From assembly GCF_001507435.1 (NCBI RefSeq), contig NZ_LMWH01000128.1, positions 62,001-126,000 on the forward strand: DNA of 64,000 bases, read 5' to 3'. Shown in pieces: positions 52,607 through 59,937 of this stretch. Every line of letters starts with the position of its first letter. Positions within the stretch are counted from its first letter, which is position 1. The translations under genes and the position numbers were made by a program. Below the pieces are notes generated by a model. That model did no database searches, was not told the origin of the DNA, and saw nothing but the letters and a program-made list of their open reading frames with translations. This DNA comes from Streptomyces sp. NRRL F-5122. GTDB taxonomy: Bacteria; Actinomycetota; Actinomycetes; Streptomycetales; Streptomycetaceae.

Positions 52607-52850
52607 TCTGTCCAAGGAGGTTGTCGGCTGGGGAATCCTGAACGGGCGAGGGCCTTCCGGTTCGGTGTGGATTGCGACGTCTACACCAACAGAAAGGCCC
52701 TCGTGCCCACCGTAATGCACGCCTGACCGAGACCGGACGTCTGCGTCTGGCCCGCTGCGTGGTCGATGACGACTGGCCGCTGCGGCGGGCCGCCGAACGT
52801 TTCCAGGTCTCGCCCACCACGGCTCAGCGGTGGGCCGACCGCAAGCGAAG
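52607..52850 (+). mobile_element. IS481-family insertion sequence fragment
   Basis: The reading frame at 52700-52850 (HRNARLTETGRLRLARCVV, then RRAAERFQVSPTTAQRWADR) is the N-terminal HTH of an IS481-type transposase. The sequence before it (TGTCCAAGGAGGTTGTCGGC from 52608) is probably the IS end. The element stops after about 50 codons; the DDE catalytic part and the other end are missing. A GTG-CCC start in another frame reaches a stop after seven codons, so there may also be a frameshift near 52710. A dead remnant that marks a past insertion next to the toxin/immunity remnant. Confidence 0.75.
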
Positions 52851-52853
52851 GGC

Positions 52854-53144
52854 ATGATGCCCGCCGTTCATCAAGCCATGGAGTACGCCGCGGAGCTTAA
52901 GTCGCGCGGGGTGGAAAACCTGGCCTTCGAGTACAAGAAGCCGCAGCTGGGTCTGGACCTCGACGTCCTGGTCAAGTCGGGCGACGAGATCAAGTACGGG
53001 TGCCAGCTCAAGGACGTGCAACAGGAACACGGCATCGCCTCTGCGGCTCGTAAGATCGCGGAGAAGCAGCTGGTCGGTGAGACTCGTGGTCTCCGGCATG
53101 GGCACGTGGCTCGATGCCGAAGGCAGGGAGCATCACGAGGCTGA
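52854..53144 (+). pseudogene. C-terminal fragment of a nuclease-like polymorphic toxin (candidate)
   Basis: In frame downstream of the IS scar, about 80 residues look coding: HQAMEYAAELKSRGVENLAF, then EYKKPQLGLDLDVLV and KYGCQLKDV, ending in AARKIAEKQLVGE. The order Glu, Asp (GLDLDV), then Q-x-K (QLK) fits a restriction-endonuclease-like PD-(D/E)XK core as used in many polymorphic toxin tips. The N-terminal delivery part is absent, replaced by the IS481 fragment. It overlaps the start of an immunity-like gene in another frame, the usual toxin-immunity arrangement. The ORF end after about 53080 overlaps that gene and may not be native. Confidence 0.5.
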
Positions 53145-53427
53145 TCTGGTGGAGTTGACCGTCCACCCGGATGAGCGACACCTCACTGCAAAGGTTGCGG
53201 TTTTTCATGACATCTGGGGCTACTGCGACTTCAAGGGGCTCCCCCACCCAGATCTCCAGAAGCGGAACGCGCCTCGACTGGCCGCCATGTTGCAGGGACT
53301 CGAATCCTTGCTCGGAGCGACAGCCGAGCCAGGCGATCCGACCTACTTCGGGCAGGCCGAGGGCTACAGCATCGAGATGGCGGATCTGATCGAGGGCCGG
53401 GGGCCCGACCTCACGGACATGCTGTGA
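53077..53427 (+). CDS. Immunity-like protein (candidate antitoxin of the adjacent toxin remnant)
   Basis: 116 residues, acidic. GTG at 53077 with GGAGAAG ten bases upstream, overlapping the 3' end of the toxin-like fragment. The core FHDIWGYCDFKGLPHPDLQ, RNAPRLAAMLQGLESLLGA and GDPTYFGQAEGYSIEMADL follows a pattern (D-x-W, Y-D-x-x-G, Q-x-x-N-A-P-R-L-x-x-x-L, D-P-T-Y-F) that I recall from Streptomyces immunity proteins of polymorphic toxins. It seems intact although its partner is truncated. Orphan immunity genes can protect against toxins of related strains. Family assignment is from memory of the pattern, so moderate confidence. Confidence 0.6.
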   Translation: MRLVVSGMGTWLDAEGREHHEADLVELTVHPDERHLTAKVAVFHDIWGYCDFKGLPHPDLQKRNAPRLAAMLQGLESLLGATAEPGDPTYFGQAEGYSIEMADLIEGRGPDLTDML

Positions 53428-53875
53428 CGGTATTCCGGGGTGTGCGCCGAAGGAGTCGCTCTACGGATCGATGCATTCGGCGCGAGTTCGGCGGAACGGC
53501 GGCTCCATCACCAACCGCGCCCGAGGGGCCGGATCCCGGCGAGCGAGTACGCGAGGTCGCCCGGCAGGCCGCCGTCCACATGACCGTCGTCAAGACCGCT
53601 GACGACTGAGGCGTGAGCGTCGAACAGGTCCTCGGCCACATCGCCCCCGAGAGCCCGACGAGACACCCGTCGCCACCATCGCACGCCGGCTCGGCTGCAG
53701 TACGTCCTGGTCCAGGCGACGGAGAACACCGGTAATCCGCTCGGTGCGCCATGCGTTCGGCGGACACCGCCGCCGAACTCGGCGGGTGCCGACGCCTCGT
53801 ACCGCAACGGTGGCGCGGGAGAGGTGACGTGCCCTCCCACAACCGGACCGGTACCGCGCGCCGCGACGGAACCGC
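53428..53875. other. Degenerate region after toxin/immunity remnant
   Basis: About 450 bp without a convincing gene. A 61-codon frame (53424-53609) begins in GTGA overlap with the immunity stop but has an arginine-rich, low-quality composition. Other short frames show no domain. Probably leftover accessory DNA. The end also serves as the 3' region of the convergent PP2C gene. Confidence 0.4.
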
Positions 53876-56485
53876 TCAGAACAGGCTCAGCAACGCCTCC
53901 GCGGGGTCCGTGAGTCCGTTCTCGCCGTCAGGCAGCGGGAGTTCGAACCACACGGTCTTCCCTCGCGGCGTGCGGCGGGAGCCCCAGGCCGCGGAGAGCA
54001 GCCCGACCAGCTGGAGCCCCCGGCCGCCCTCGTCGGTGTCCCGGGCGCGGCGGCGGCGCGGCTGGACCAGTCCCGAGTCCCACACCTCGCACACCAGCGT
54101 CCGGTCGAGCAGCAACCGCAGCCTGATCTCCCCCTCGCCGTACCGCAGCGCATTGGTGACCAGCTCGCTGACGAGCAGCTCCGTCGTGTCCACCAGCGGC
54201 TCCAGGTCCCAGGCGAGCAGCTGGCCGCGCGCGTACTCCCGGGCCCGCCCCACACTGCGCGGCTCACGCGGCAGCGTCCAGTCGCCGACCGACTCGGCCG
54301 GCAGCCCCTGGACACGTGCCATCAGCAACGCGATGTCGTCCTCGCCGTGGTGGGTGTCGAGGGTGTTCAGGACGTGGTCGCAGACGTCCTCGAGCGGCTG
54401 CGAGGGGTCGGTGAGTGCTCCCACGAACGCCTGCAGGCCCTCGTCCAGCGGATGGTCGCGGGATTCGACCAGGCCGTCCGTGTAGAGCGCGAGCAGGGCC
54501 CCCTCCGGCAGTTCGACCTCCACCTCCTCGAACGGCTCGCCCCCCACGCCCAGCGGCATGCCGGGCGGCACGTCCAGCATCAGCGCCGCCTCGCCGGGCT
54601 CGACGAGCACCGGAGGCAGATGACCCGCGTTGGCGAAGGTGCAGCGGCGGGTGACGGAGTCGTAGACCGCGTAGACGCAGGTCGCCAGGTACACCTCGGA
54701 AAGGTCCGCCTCGCGGGGCCGGCGGGCGGCGCGGGTGGCCTGCTGGACACCGCCGGGTGCGCCGAGGCCGCGTGCGATCTCGTCCAGCTGGGCGAGGACC
54801 TCCGCGGGTTCGAGGTCGAGCTGCGCCAAGGTCCTTACGGCCGTGCGGAGTTCGCCCATGGCGACGGCGGCGCGCAGCCCCCGGCCCATGACGTCGCCCA
54901 CGACCAGCGCCGTGCGGTGGCCGGGCAGTTCGATGACGTCGAACCAGTCGCCGCCCACCTCGCTGGGGCGCCCGGTCGCCACGTTGCCCGGCAGATAGCG
55001 GCAGGCGATGTCGAGGCCGGAGGCCTCCGGGTCGCCCGGCGGCAGCAGGGACCGCTGGAGTATCAACGCCCTTTCGTGCTCGCGCCGGTAGAGCCGGGCG
55101 TTGTCGATGCAGACGGCCGCGCGCGCCGCAAGTTCGACCGCGAGCGCCCGGTCGCGTTCCCCGAACGGCTCGCTCCCCTTCGTACGGGAGAACTGGGCGA
55201 GGCCCACCACCGTGTCGTGCGCGACCATCGGGACCGCGAGCGTGGACTGGATCAGACCGCCGTCCTCGGCGGGGACGTGCCGGGGGCGCGCGGTGCGCAG
55301 GGCGTCCGCGCACGGCGAGTTGAAGGCGTAGTGGAACACGGCCCCGACGGACACGGGCGCGGTCCCGCTGCCGAAGGGGGCGTCCGAGACCGCGCTGGCG
55401 AACGCCACGCGCCGCAACTCGGCGCTGCCGTCGGCCAGTCCGGCGGGGGTCTCGTCGCCGACCAGGAGGCCCTGGTACAGGTCGACGGTGGCGAGGTCGC
55501 AGAAGCCGGGGACGACCACGTCCAGCAGTTCCCGCGCGGTGGTCTCCAGGTCGAGAGAGTTCCCTATGCGCGCGCCGGCCTCGTTCAGCAGGGCGAGGTT
55601 GCGGCGGGCGGCTGCGGCCTCACGCGCGGCGGCACGGCGGGCGGTGATGTCGGTCCCGAGCCAGGCCACACCGATGGGGCGGCCGCTGCCGCTGTGCACG
55701 CGGTAGAGGTTGACGGACCAGTGCTTGCGCTCCTCGGAGCCCGGGACGAAGCCGGTGACGTGCATGTCCGTGATCGAATCGCCGGTCTCCAGGACCCTTC
55801 GCAGGGTCGCGGCGACGCGCTCGGCCTCAGGGGACTGCAGATAGTCGTGGACGGAACGGCCGCGGTGGTCGTCCGGAGTACCGCCGAAGGTGGACGCGAA
55901 CCGCTGGTTGGCCCGCCGTACCCGCAGGTCGGGGTCGATCAGCAGGAATCCGAAAGGAGATTGACCGAAAATCGACTGCGACGCGGCAAGGTCGGTCTCG
56001 ATGCTGCGCAGCGTGCGGACGTCGACGATGATGCACACGGCGGCTCGTTCGCCGTGCTCCGTTGTGGTGGGCATCACATAGACCTCGGCCAGGCCCTCGG
56101 TCCCTCGCCCGCCGGGCGTGCGGAACGGGATGACGCCGGTCCACTCGCGGCCGTCGAGGATCTCGGCCATCTTGCGCTGCCCGCGCTCGCGCAGCTGGGG
56201 CGTGATGAACGCCTCGATGGGGTCCAGGCCGACGGCCCGCTCGGCAGGGATGCCGAAGATGTTCTCCGCCCGCAGGCTCCACTGCTCCACATGCCCGTCG
56301 GGGCCGATGGAGAACGAGGCCACCTTGATGTAGTCGTAGATGGAGCCGGGCGGGCTGCTCTGCCACATCGCACCGCCCGCGGCGTCACGCGTCTCGGCGG
56401 CCGCGGCCGCATCGACCGCGACCCCGTCCGTCGCGCCGCCCGACGGGTCCTCGGACTCCGTGGCCTTCGCTGGTATCTCGCTCAC
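53876..56485 (-). CDS. PAS-PAS-GAF-PP2C(SpoIIE)-HATPase phosphatase
   Basis: 869 residues. After an acidic N-terminus come two PAS domains (about 45-165 and 170-290: PFGFLLIDPDLRVRRANQRF, WLGTDITARR), a GAF domain (about 300-465), a SpoIIE-type PP2C phosphatase (470-725) with metal-binding Asp residues in EVGGDWFDVIELPGHR and VGDVMGRGLRAA, FANAGHLPP, LYTDGLVESRD and HGEDDIALL, and a C-terminal HATPase_c_2 anti-sigma-like kinase (745-850, ELLVSELVTNALRYG). Such proteins dephosphorylate anti-anti-sigma factors in a partner-switch while the kinase part can act as an anti-sigma. GTG at 56485 with GGAGGGG. The next upstream gene encodes another HATPase protein. Confidence 0.92.
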   Translation of the reverse strand: MSEIPAKATESEDPSGGATDGVAVDAAAAAETRDAAGGAMWQSSPPGSIYDYIKVASFSIGPDGHVEQWSLRAENIFGIPAERAVGLDPIEAFITPQLRERGQRKMAEILDGREWTGVIPFRTPGGRGTEGLAEVYVMPTTTEHGERAAVCIIVDVRTLRSIETDLAASQSIFGQSPFGFLLIDPDLRVRRANQRFASTFGGTPDDHRGRSVHDYLQSPEAERVAATLRRVLETGDSITDMHVTGFVPGSEERKHWSVNLYRVHSGSGRPIGVAWLGTDITARRAAAREAAAARRNLALLNEAGARIGNSLDLETTARELLDVVVPGFCDLATVDLYQGLLVGDETPAGLADGSAELRRVAFASAVSDAPFGSGTAPVSVGAVFHYAFNSPCADALRTARPRHVPAEDGGLIQSTLAVPMVAHDTVVGLAQFSRTKGSEPFGERDRALAVELAARAAVCIDNARLYRREHERALILQRSLLPPGDPEASGLDIACRYLPGNVATGRPSEVGGDWFDVIELPGHRTALVVGDVMGRGLRAAVAMGELRTAVRTLAQLDLEPAEVLAQLDEIARGLGAPGGVQQATRAARRPREADLSEVYLATCVYAVYDSVTRRCTFANAGHLPPVLVEPGEAALMLDVPPGMPLGVGGEPFEEVEVELPEGALLALYTDGLVESRDHPLDEGLQAFVGALTDPSQPLEDVCDHVLNTLDTHHGEDDIALLMARVQGLPAESVGDWTLPREPRSVGRAREYARGQLLAWDLEPLVDTTELLVSELVTNALRYGEGEIRLRLLLDRTLVCEVWDSGLVQPRRRRARDTDEGGRGLQLVGLLSAAWGSRRTPRGKTVWFELPLPDGENGLTDPAEALLSLF

Positions 56486-56761
56486 GCGAACCGTCCCCTC
56501 CAGCTCACCGCGTCCGGCACCGGTCACCGGGGGCGGCTGCCCGCAGTATCCAGCACTACGGTGCCGCACAACACGGTGTTCACGATCACAGGCCGGTCCC
56601 GATGCTTTTTGGACCGGCCGGGTCATACTCCCAGTCTTCTAACCAGGTGACGCCCCCTCGAACCACAGAGATCCCTCACCGTCGGTGGCGCGATCCTGTC
56701 GGTCCGACCGCACCCAGGACCATCGCGCCCGCACCAGGGGCACCGCCGGAAGGAGCCGCGG

Positions 56762-57160
56762 TCAACCGGGAACGGCGAGCTCGAACCAGACCGTCTTGCC
56801 GGAATCCGCCGGCCGGGTGCCCCAGCGACGCGAGGAGTGCGCGACCAACTGCAGCCCGCGGCCGTCCTCGTCGTCGTGGGCGGCGTCACGCTGCCGGGGC
56901 GGATCGGGCAGCGGGTCGGAGACCTCGACGAGCAGACCGGGGGCCGAACCGTCGCTGCGGACCATGCGCACACCGATGGGACCTGCGGCATGCCGCAGGG
57001 AGTTGGTCACCAGCTCGCTGACCAGCAGCGCGGCGACGTCCCCGAGCTCGTCGAGCCCCCACGTGCGCAGCTGGCCCCGGACTACGGCGCGGGCGGTCCG
57101 TACCGCACCGGGGTCAGCGGGGAACGTCCACTCGGCGCTGTCGCCTTGAGTGTCGAGCAC
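56762..57160 (-). CDS. ATP-binding protein (HATPase_c_2, anti-sigma/RsbW-like)
   Basis: About 132 residues. Single HATPase_c_2 domain: LLVSELVTNSLRHAAGPI (N box), DDEDGRGLQLVAHSSRRWG (G box) and KTVWFELAVPG at the end. Very similar to the C-terminal domain of the neighbouring PP2C protein, from which it may derive by duplication or the reverse. Stand-alone proteins of this type are common in Streptomyces and mostly unassigned; some bind anti-anti-sigma factors. Start uncertain: GTG at 57160 has GGGAAG upstream; other GTGs at 57169 and 57190 are possible. Confidence 0.82.
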   Translation of the reverse strand: MLDTQGDSAEWTFPADPGAVRTARAVVRGQLRTWGLDELGDVAALLVSELVTNSLRHAAGPIGVRMVRSDGSAPGLLVEVSDPLPDPPRQRDAAHDDEDGRGLQLVAHSSRRWGTRPADSGKTVWFELAVPG

Positions 57161-57190
57161 GCCGATCACTTCCCAGGCCCAAAAGCCCAC

Positions 57191-57520
57191 CTATGTCCGG
57201 TTTCGTGGGGTTAATGGGCACATACCCGATATCACTGGCGCCTTACCGCGCACCAGGGCGCACTGTGGCACGATCGGCGTATGGGGCGCCAGCCCCCGGA
57301 GCACCACACGTCTCAGCCGCACCGGGCCCCACCGGGACGACCGGCGGGCGTACCGGGATCCCGGTCGCAACCTTCCCGCACGTCGGACGCATGAAATCGG
57401 ACCTGCGCACTGTCCGGCCCCGTACACAACAACGGCACAGGCTTTACGGATTCCATACATGCACACGGACCACCGCACCAGGATCGGGCACCCGCACGGG
57501 GCCCGGAAACCCGGACGGGG
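57191..57520. other. Intergenic region, no gene
   Basis: About 330 bp upstream of the anti-sigma-like gene and downstream of the Nudix gene. Short frames lack coding character. It should hold the promoter of the HATPase gene (AT-richer patch near 57200-57240). Confidence 0.3.
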
Positions 57521-57919
57521 TCAGCGGCGCTTCCAGACGGCGAGCACGGCGTCGACGGCCGCCACGTCCTGATCGAGCCAGTCCACGTCCCAGACCTCGT
57601 CGGGGGTCAACCAGCGCAGTTCGTCGTGGTCCTCGAGCGGCTCGGGAGCACCCTCGAGGAGTCGTGCGAGCCAGATTCGCAGCACATATCCCGGCTTCAG
57701 CGCCCACTCCCCCGGTACCCGCTCGACGGGCTCGGCCGTCACACCCAGTTCCTCGCGCAGCTCACGCACCAGGGCCTGCTCGGGGCTCTCGCCGGGTTCG
57801 ACCTTGCCGCCGGGGAGTTCCCAGCGTCCGGCGAGTTCCACCGGAGCGCTGCGGCGCGCGGCAAGGAGGCGGCCGCCGTCCACCAGGGCGGCTCCGACCA
57901 CCACGATCGGTTGCGTCAT
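57521..57919 (-). CDS. mutT: Nudix hydrolase, MutT family
   Basis: 132 residues. Complete Nudix box G-K-V-E-P-G-E-S-x7-R-E-L-R-E-E-L-G (GKVEPGESPEQAL then VRELREELG). N-terminal strand PIVVVGAALVDGGRLLAARR and the downstream DHDELRWLTPDEVWDVDW fit MutT and mycobacterial MutT2 (Rv1160), which hydrolyse dCTP derivatives or oxidised nucleotides. Likely nucleotide-pool sanitation. ATG at 57919. Confidence 0.9.
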   Translation of the reverse strand: MTQPIVVVGAALVDGGRLLAARRSAPVELAGRWELPGGKVEPGESPEQALVRELREELGVTAEPVERVPGEWALKPGYVLRIWLARLLEGAPEPLEDHDELRWLTPDEVWDVDWLDQDVAAVDAVLAVWKRR

Positions 57920-57973
57920 GCGCCGGAGCCTACGGGAGCGGACGGCGCACCAGGCGCTCGGGACGGGCCCCTC

Positions 57974-58156
57974 TCACTTGGCCGCGTTCGGCCCGATGCG
58001 CTCGACCCAGTAGAGCTGTTTGTGACCGCGATCCTCGAAGCTGTCCACGATCTTCTGGGCCTCGGCACGGGTGGCGTACCTGCCCACGCGGTAGCGGTTG
58101 CCGTTGTCGTCCTGCCGTATGACGAGCCAGGGAAGAGCGACCGTGCTGTCGTTCAT
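57974..58156 (-). CDS. Small SPOR-like protein
   Basis: 60 residues. The pattern WLVIRQDDNGNRYRVGRYATRAEAQKIVDSFEDRG is a short beta-alpha-beta unit like SPOR-domain segments, in which a residue-rich first strand, a helix with A-E-A and a C-terminal strand form the fold (QLYWVERIG). No signal peptide, so likely cytoplasmic in this free form. GGAGGGG precedes the start closely. Function unknown; common as a stand-alone gene in Streptomyces. Confidence 0.75.
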   Translation of the reverse strand: MNDSTVALPWLVIRQDDNGNRYRVGRYATRAEAQKIVDSFEDRGHKQLYWVERIGPNAAK

Positions 58157-58231
58157 GCCGCCCCTCCACTTCCCGTCCCCGGCTCTCGCCGTGCCCCGAC
58201 CACCAAGGAAACCGCACTGCGCATATGCCCG

Positions 58232-58259
58232 AGCCTACGCCTAACCTTTACTCAGCGAA
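58232..58259 (-). promoter_or_regulatory. Candidate promoter for SPOR-like gene
   Basis: On the minus strand TTCGCT (58259-58254) and TAGGCT (58237-58232) with 16-nt spacing, about 76 nt upstream of the start. The region 58157-58449 has no other gene. Confidence 0.35.
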
Positions 58260-58449
58260 TACGCCTTTTCACAAAGAGGTACGCAACCAGCCACGCCCAA
58301 GGGGGCGTGCGCCGTCGAACGCGCCGCCCAATACGCCCTCGGTGCGCGCATGACGGGTCCCGGTCGCCGCCCGGAGAACGGCCGGATAACAACCGCCGCG
58401 AAGGCCGGGCGTGTTGGAGGGGAGAGGCGAGCCGATCGGATACGCCCGG

Positions 58450-58476
58450 GCGGGGCCCGGGTGAGCCGGGCCCCGC
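58450..58476 (-). terminator. Terminator of GntR gene
   Basis: GCGGGGCCCG (58450-58459) and CGGGCCCCGC (58467-58476) form a perfect 10-bp stem with a 7-nt loop starting right at the GntR stop codon. Confidence 0.7.
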
Positions 58477-59228
58477 TACTTCACGGGCAGGTGGTAGGCC
58501 ACCCGGTAGCGGTCCGCCGGTACGACCACGTCCGCCGTCTCCACCGGGCGGCCCGAGGCGTAGTACGTCCGCTGGACGACGAGCACCACATGACCGGGGA
58601 CGCCGCCGAGCGCCAGCAGTTCCTCGGCGAGCCCGGGGCGGGCGCCGACCTCCTCGGTGACGTTGTCCACGATCACGTCGATGGCCGCCATGCGCTCGAC
58701 GACGCCCATACCGCCGAGCGGCCCCTCCTCGGGGAGCATCACGGGGGTGCGGCCGGTGACGGCGAGGGGCTCCCACGACGTGGAGAGCATCATCACCTCA
58801 CCCGCGTCCCGGTACACGTACTTCGTGCACATCACGCGGTCGCCCGGCTGGATGGCCAGCCGCTCGGCGATGACGCCGCTCGCCTCCGTCCGTTCACTGC
58901 GGGACTCCCAGGTGCCGCGCGCGGAGACCTCCGCCTGCTCCTGGCGGAACGGTGTGGCACCGCTCTCCGGCCGGAACCCGGAACGGGCCACCCGGCGGGG
59001 CACCGGCCGCTCCCGCACATAGGTGCCCGACCCGGAGCGGCCCTCGACCAGCCCCTCGGCCATCAGCACCTTGCGCGCCTCCAGGGCGACCGTGTCCGAA
59101 ACGCCGTACTCCTCGCGGATACGGGCCTGGGAGGGAAGACGGGTATGCGGTGGCAGCAGACCGTCGACGATCTTCTTACGGAGATCACCCGCGACACGCA
59201 GATACGCCGGCTGCTCACCGAAAGTCAC
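58476..59228 (-). CDS. GntR/HutC-family transcriptional regulator
   Basis: 250 residues. N-terminal winged helix (YLRVAGDLRKKIVDGLLPPH, RLPSQARIREEYGVS, EGLVEGRSGSGTYV) and a C-terminal UTRA effector-binding domain (from about 95; VMCTKYVYRDAGEVMMLSTSWEP). HutC subfamily. Ligand unknown. GTG at 59228 with GGGAG upstream. Several inverted repeats in its upstream region may be its own operators. It lies next to a probable frameshifted gene and diverges from nothing obvious, so its target genes are unclear. Confidence 0.9.
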   Translation of the reverse strand: MTFGEQPAYLRVAGDLRKKIVDGLLPPHTRLPSQARIREEYGVSDTVALEARKVLMAEGLVEGRSGSGTYVRERPVPRRVARSGFRPESGATPFRQEQAEVSARGTWESRSERTEASGVIAERLAIQPGDRVMCTKYVYRDAGEVMMLSTSWEPLAVTGRTPVMLPEEGPLGGMGVVERMAAIDVIVDNVTEEVGARPGLAEELLALGGVPGHVVLVVQRTYYASGRPVETADVVVPADRYRVAYHLPVK

Positions 59229-59246
59229 TGGCCGCTCCCATCAGTT

Positions 59247-59320
59247 TGTACAGACAGCAACAGCGTGGCAACCGTGGGTTGTGCTGTGCAAGCACAGGCC
59301 AAAGAATCACTCGATGTGAT
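59247..59320 (-). promoter_or_regulatory. Cluster of inverted repeats upstream of GntR gene
   Basis: TGTACAGACA at 59247-59256 (TGT-N4-ACA symmetry), TGTGCT-GTGCA-AGCACA at 59280-59296 and ATCAC-TCGAT-GTGAT at 59306-59320. GntR/HutC proteins bind such short dyads; any of these could be an autoregulatory site. Confidence 0.4.
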
Positions 59321-59374
59321 TACTTGGGCGCGCCGACGCCCTACGCAGGCACTTTCTCCCCCCTTTTGCCGTCG

Positions 59375-59784
59375 TCACACCTTCTTTCCACCGTCCGAAC
59401 CGGCGCGGCCACCCTCGGCACCGTCGCCGGAACGCGACGGCGGAGTCGCGGCAAGGCCCAGAGCCTTGCGGGTGGTAACTGCCGCGCGGTCTTCCAGAAG
59501 TGCGCCGCCCCGGTCGTAATGGATGAAGAAGGTGTCGGAATCGGTCGCCGTCGCCGCCTTCCCCCACTATGGGCACGCAGCGCGTGGTTCTGGTCGGCCC
59601 GTGCCGCCATCACCCGGCCCGGCCACTTCATGTGGCCCGGCAGGTCGTCCGCCGCGTACGAGCCCTCCAGCACACAGCATGTGTCGCCGGCCGTCTCGTC
59701 GACCCTGGCGTCGCCCGGGCAATCGCCCTCCGGCAGCCCGAAGTTCGCGAGGATCTCGGCCTGGTGCCCGCCGTCGCAGGGCAC
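59375..59784 (-). pseudogene. Probable minus-strand gene with a frameshift at a G-run
   Basis: Between the GntR gene and the serpin gene the minus strand reads as protein with nearly all codons ending in G or C, first in one frame (CDGGHQAEILANFGLPEGDC, ADDLPGHMKWPGRVMAARAD, QNHALRAHSG) and then, after a run of five C on the plus strand at 59561-59565, in another frame (ATDSDTFFIHYDRGGALLED, RAAVTTRKALGLAATPPSRS) to a TGA at 59375-59377. One extra base in the run would join them. This may be a true mutation or a sequencing error. The start is uncertain: GTG at 59784 is given, but the coding pattern extends further upstream towards 59900. No family recognised. Confidence 0.5.
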
Positions 59785-59937
59785 CTTGCCCCGGTCGTGG
59801 GTGTCATTGTCGAGCGAGCCGTTCGGCGCTGCGGTGGCCCGGACGGCGGGGGTACGGACACAGGTACCGTGCTCCTCGACGGGGTGCGCAGAACGGATGT
59901 ACGGGCGCGTGCTGGGTGCGGTGGGGCCGGGGGCGGC

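Noticed and set aside
53424..53609. 61-codon frame overlapping the immunity-like stop by GTGA
   Set aside because: The overlap is suggestive, but the composition is Arg-rich without a fold signal; kept only as part of the degenerate region.
54347..56650. 767-codon plus-strand frame opposite the PP2C gene
   Set aside because: Shadow of the phosphatase gene; no domain or ribosome site.
59569..59937. Plus-strand extension of the serpin frame to 59569
   Set aside because: No ribosome site, Arg/Val-rich shadow composition, and it is antisense to the minus-strand coding pattern described.
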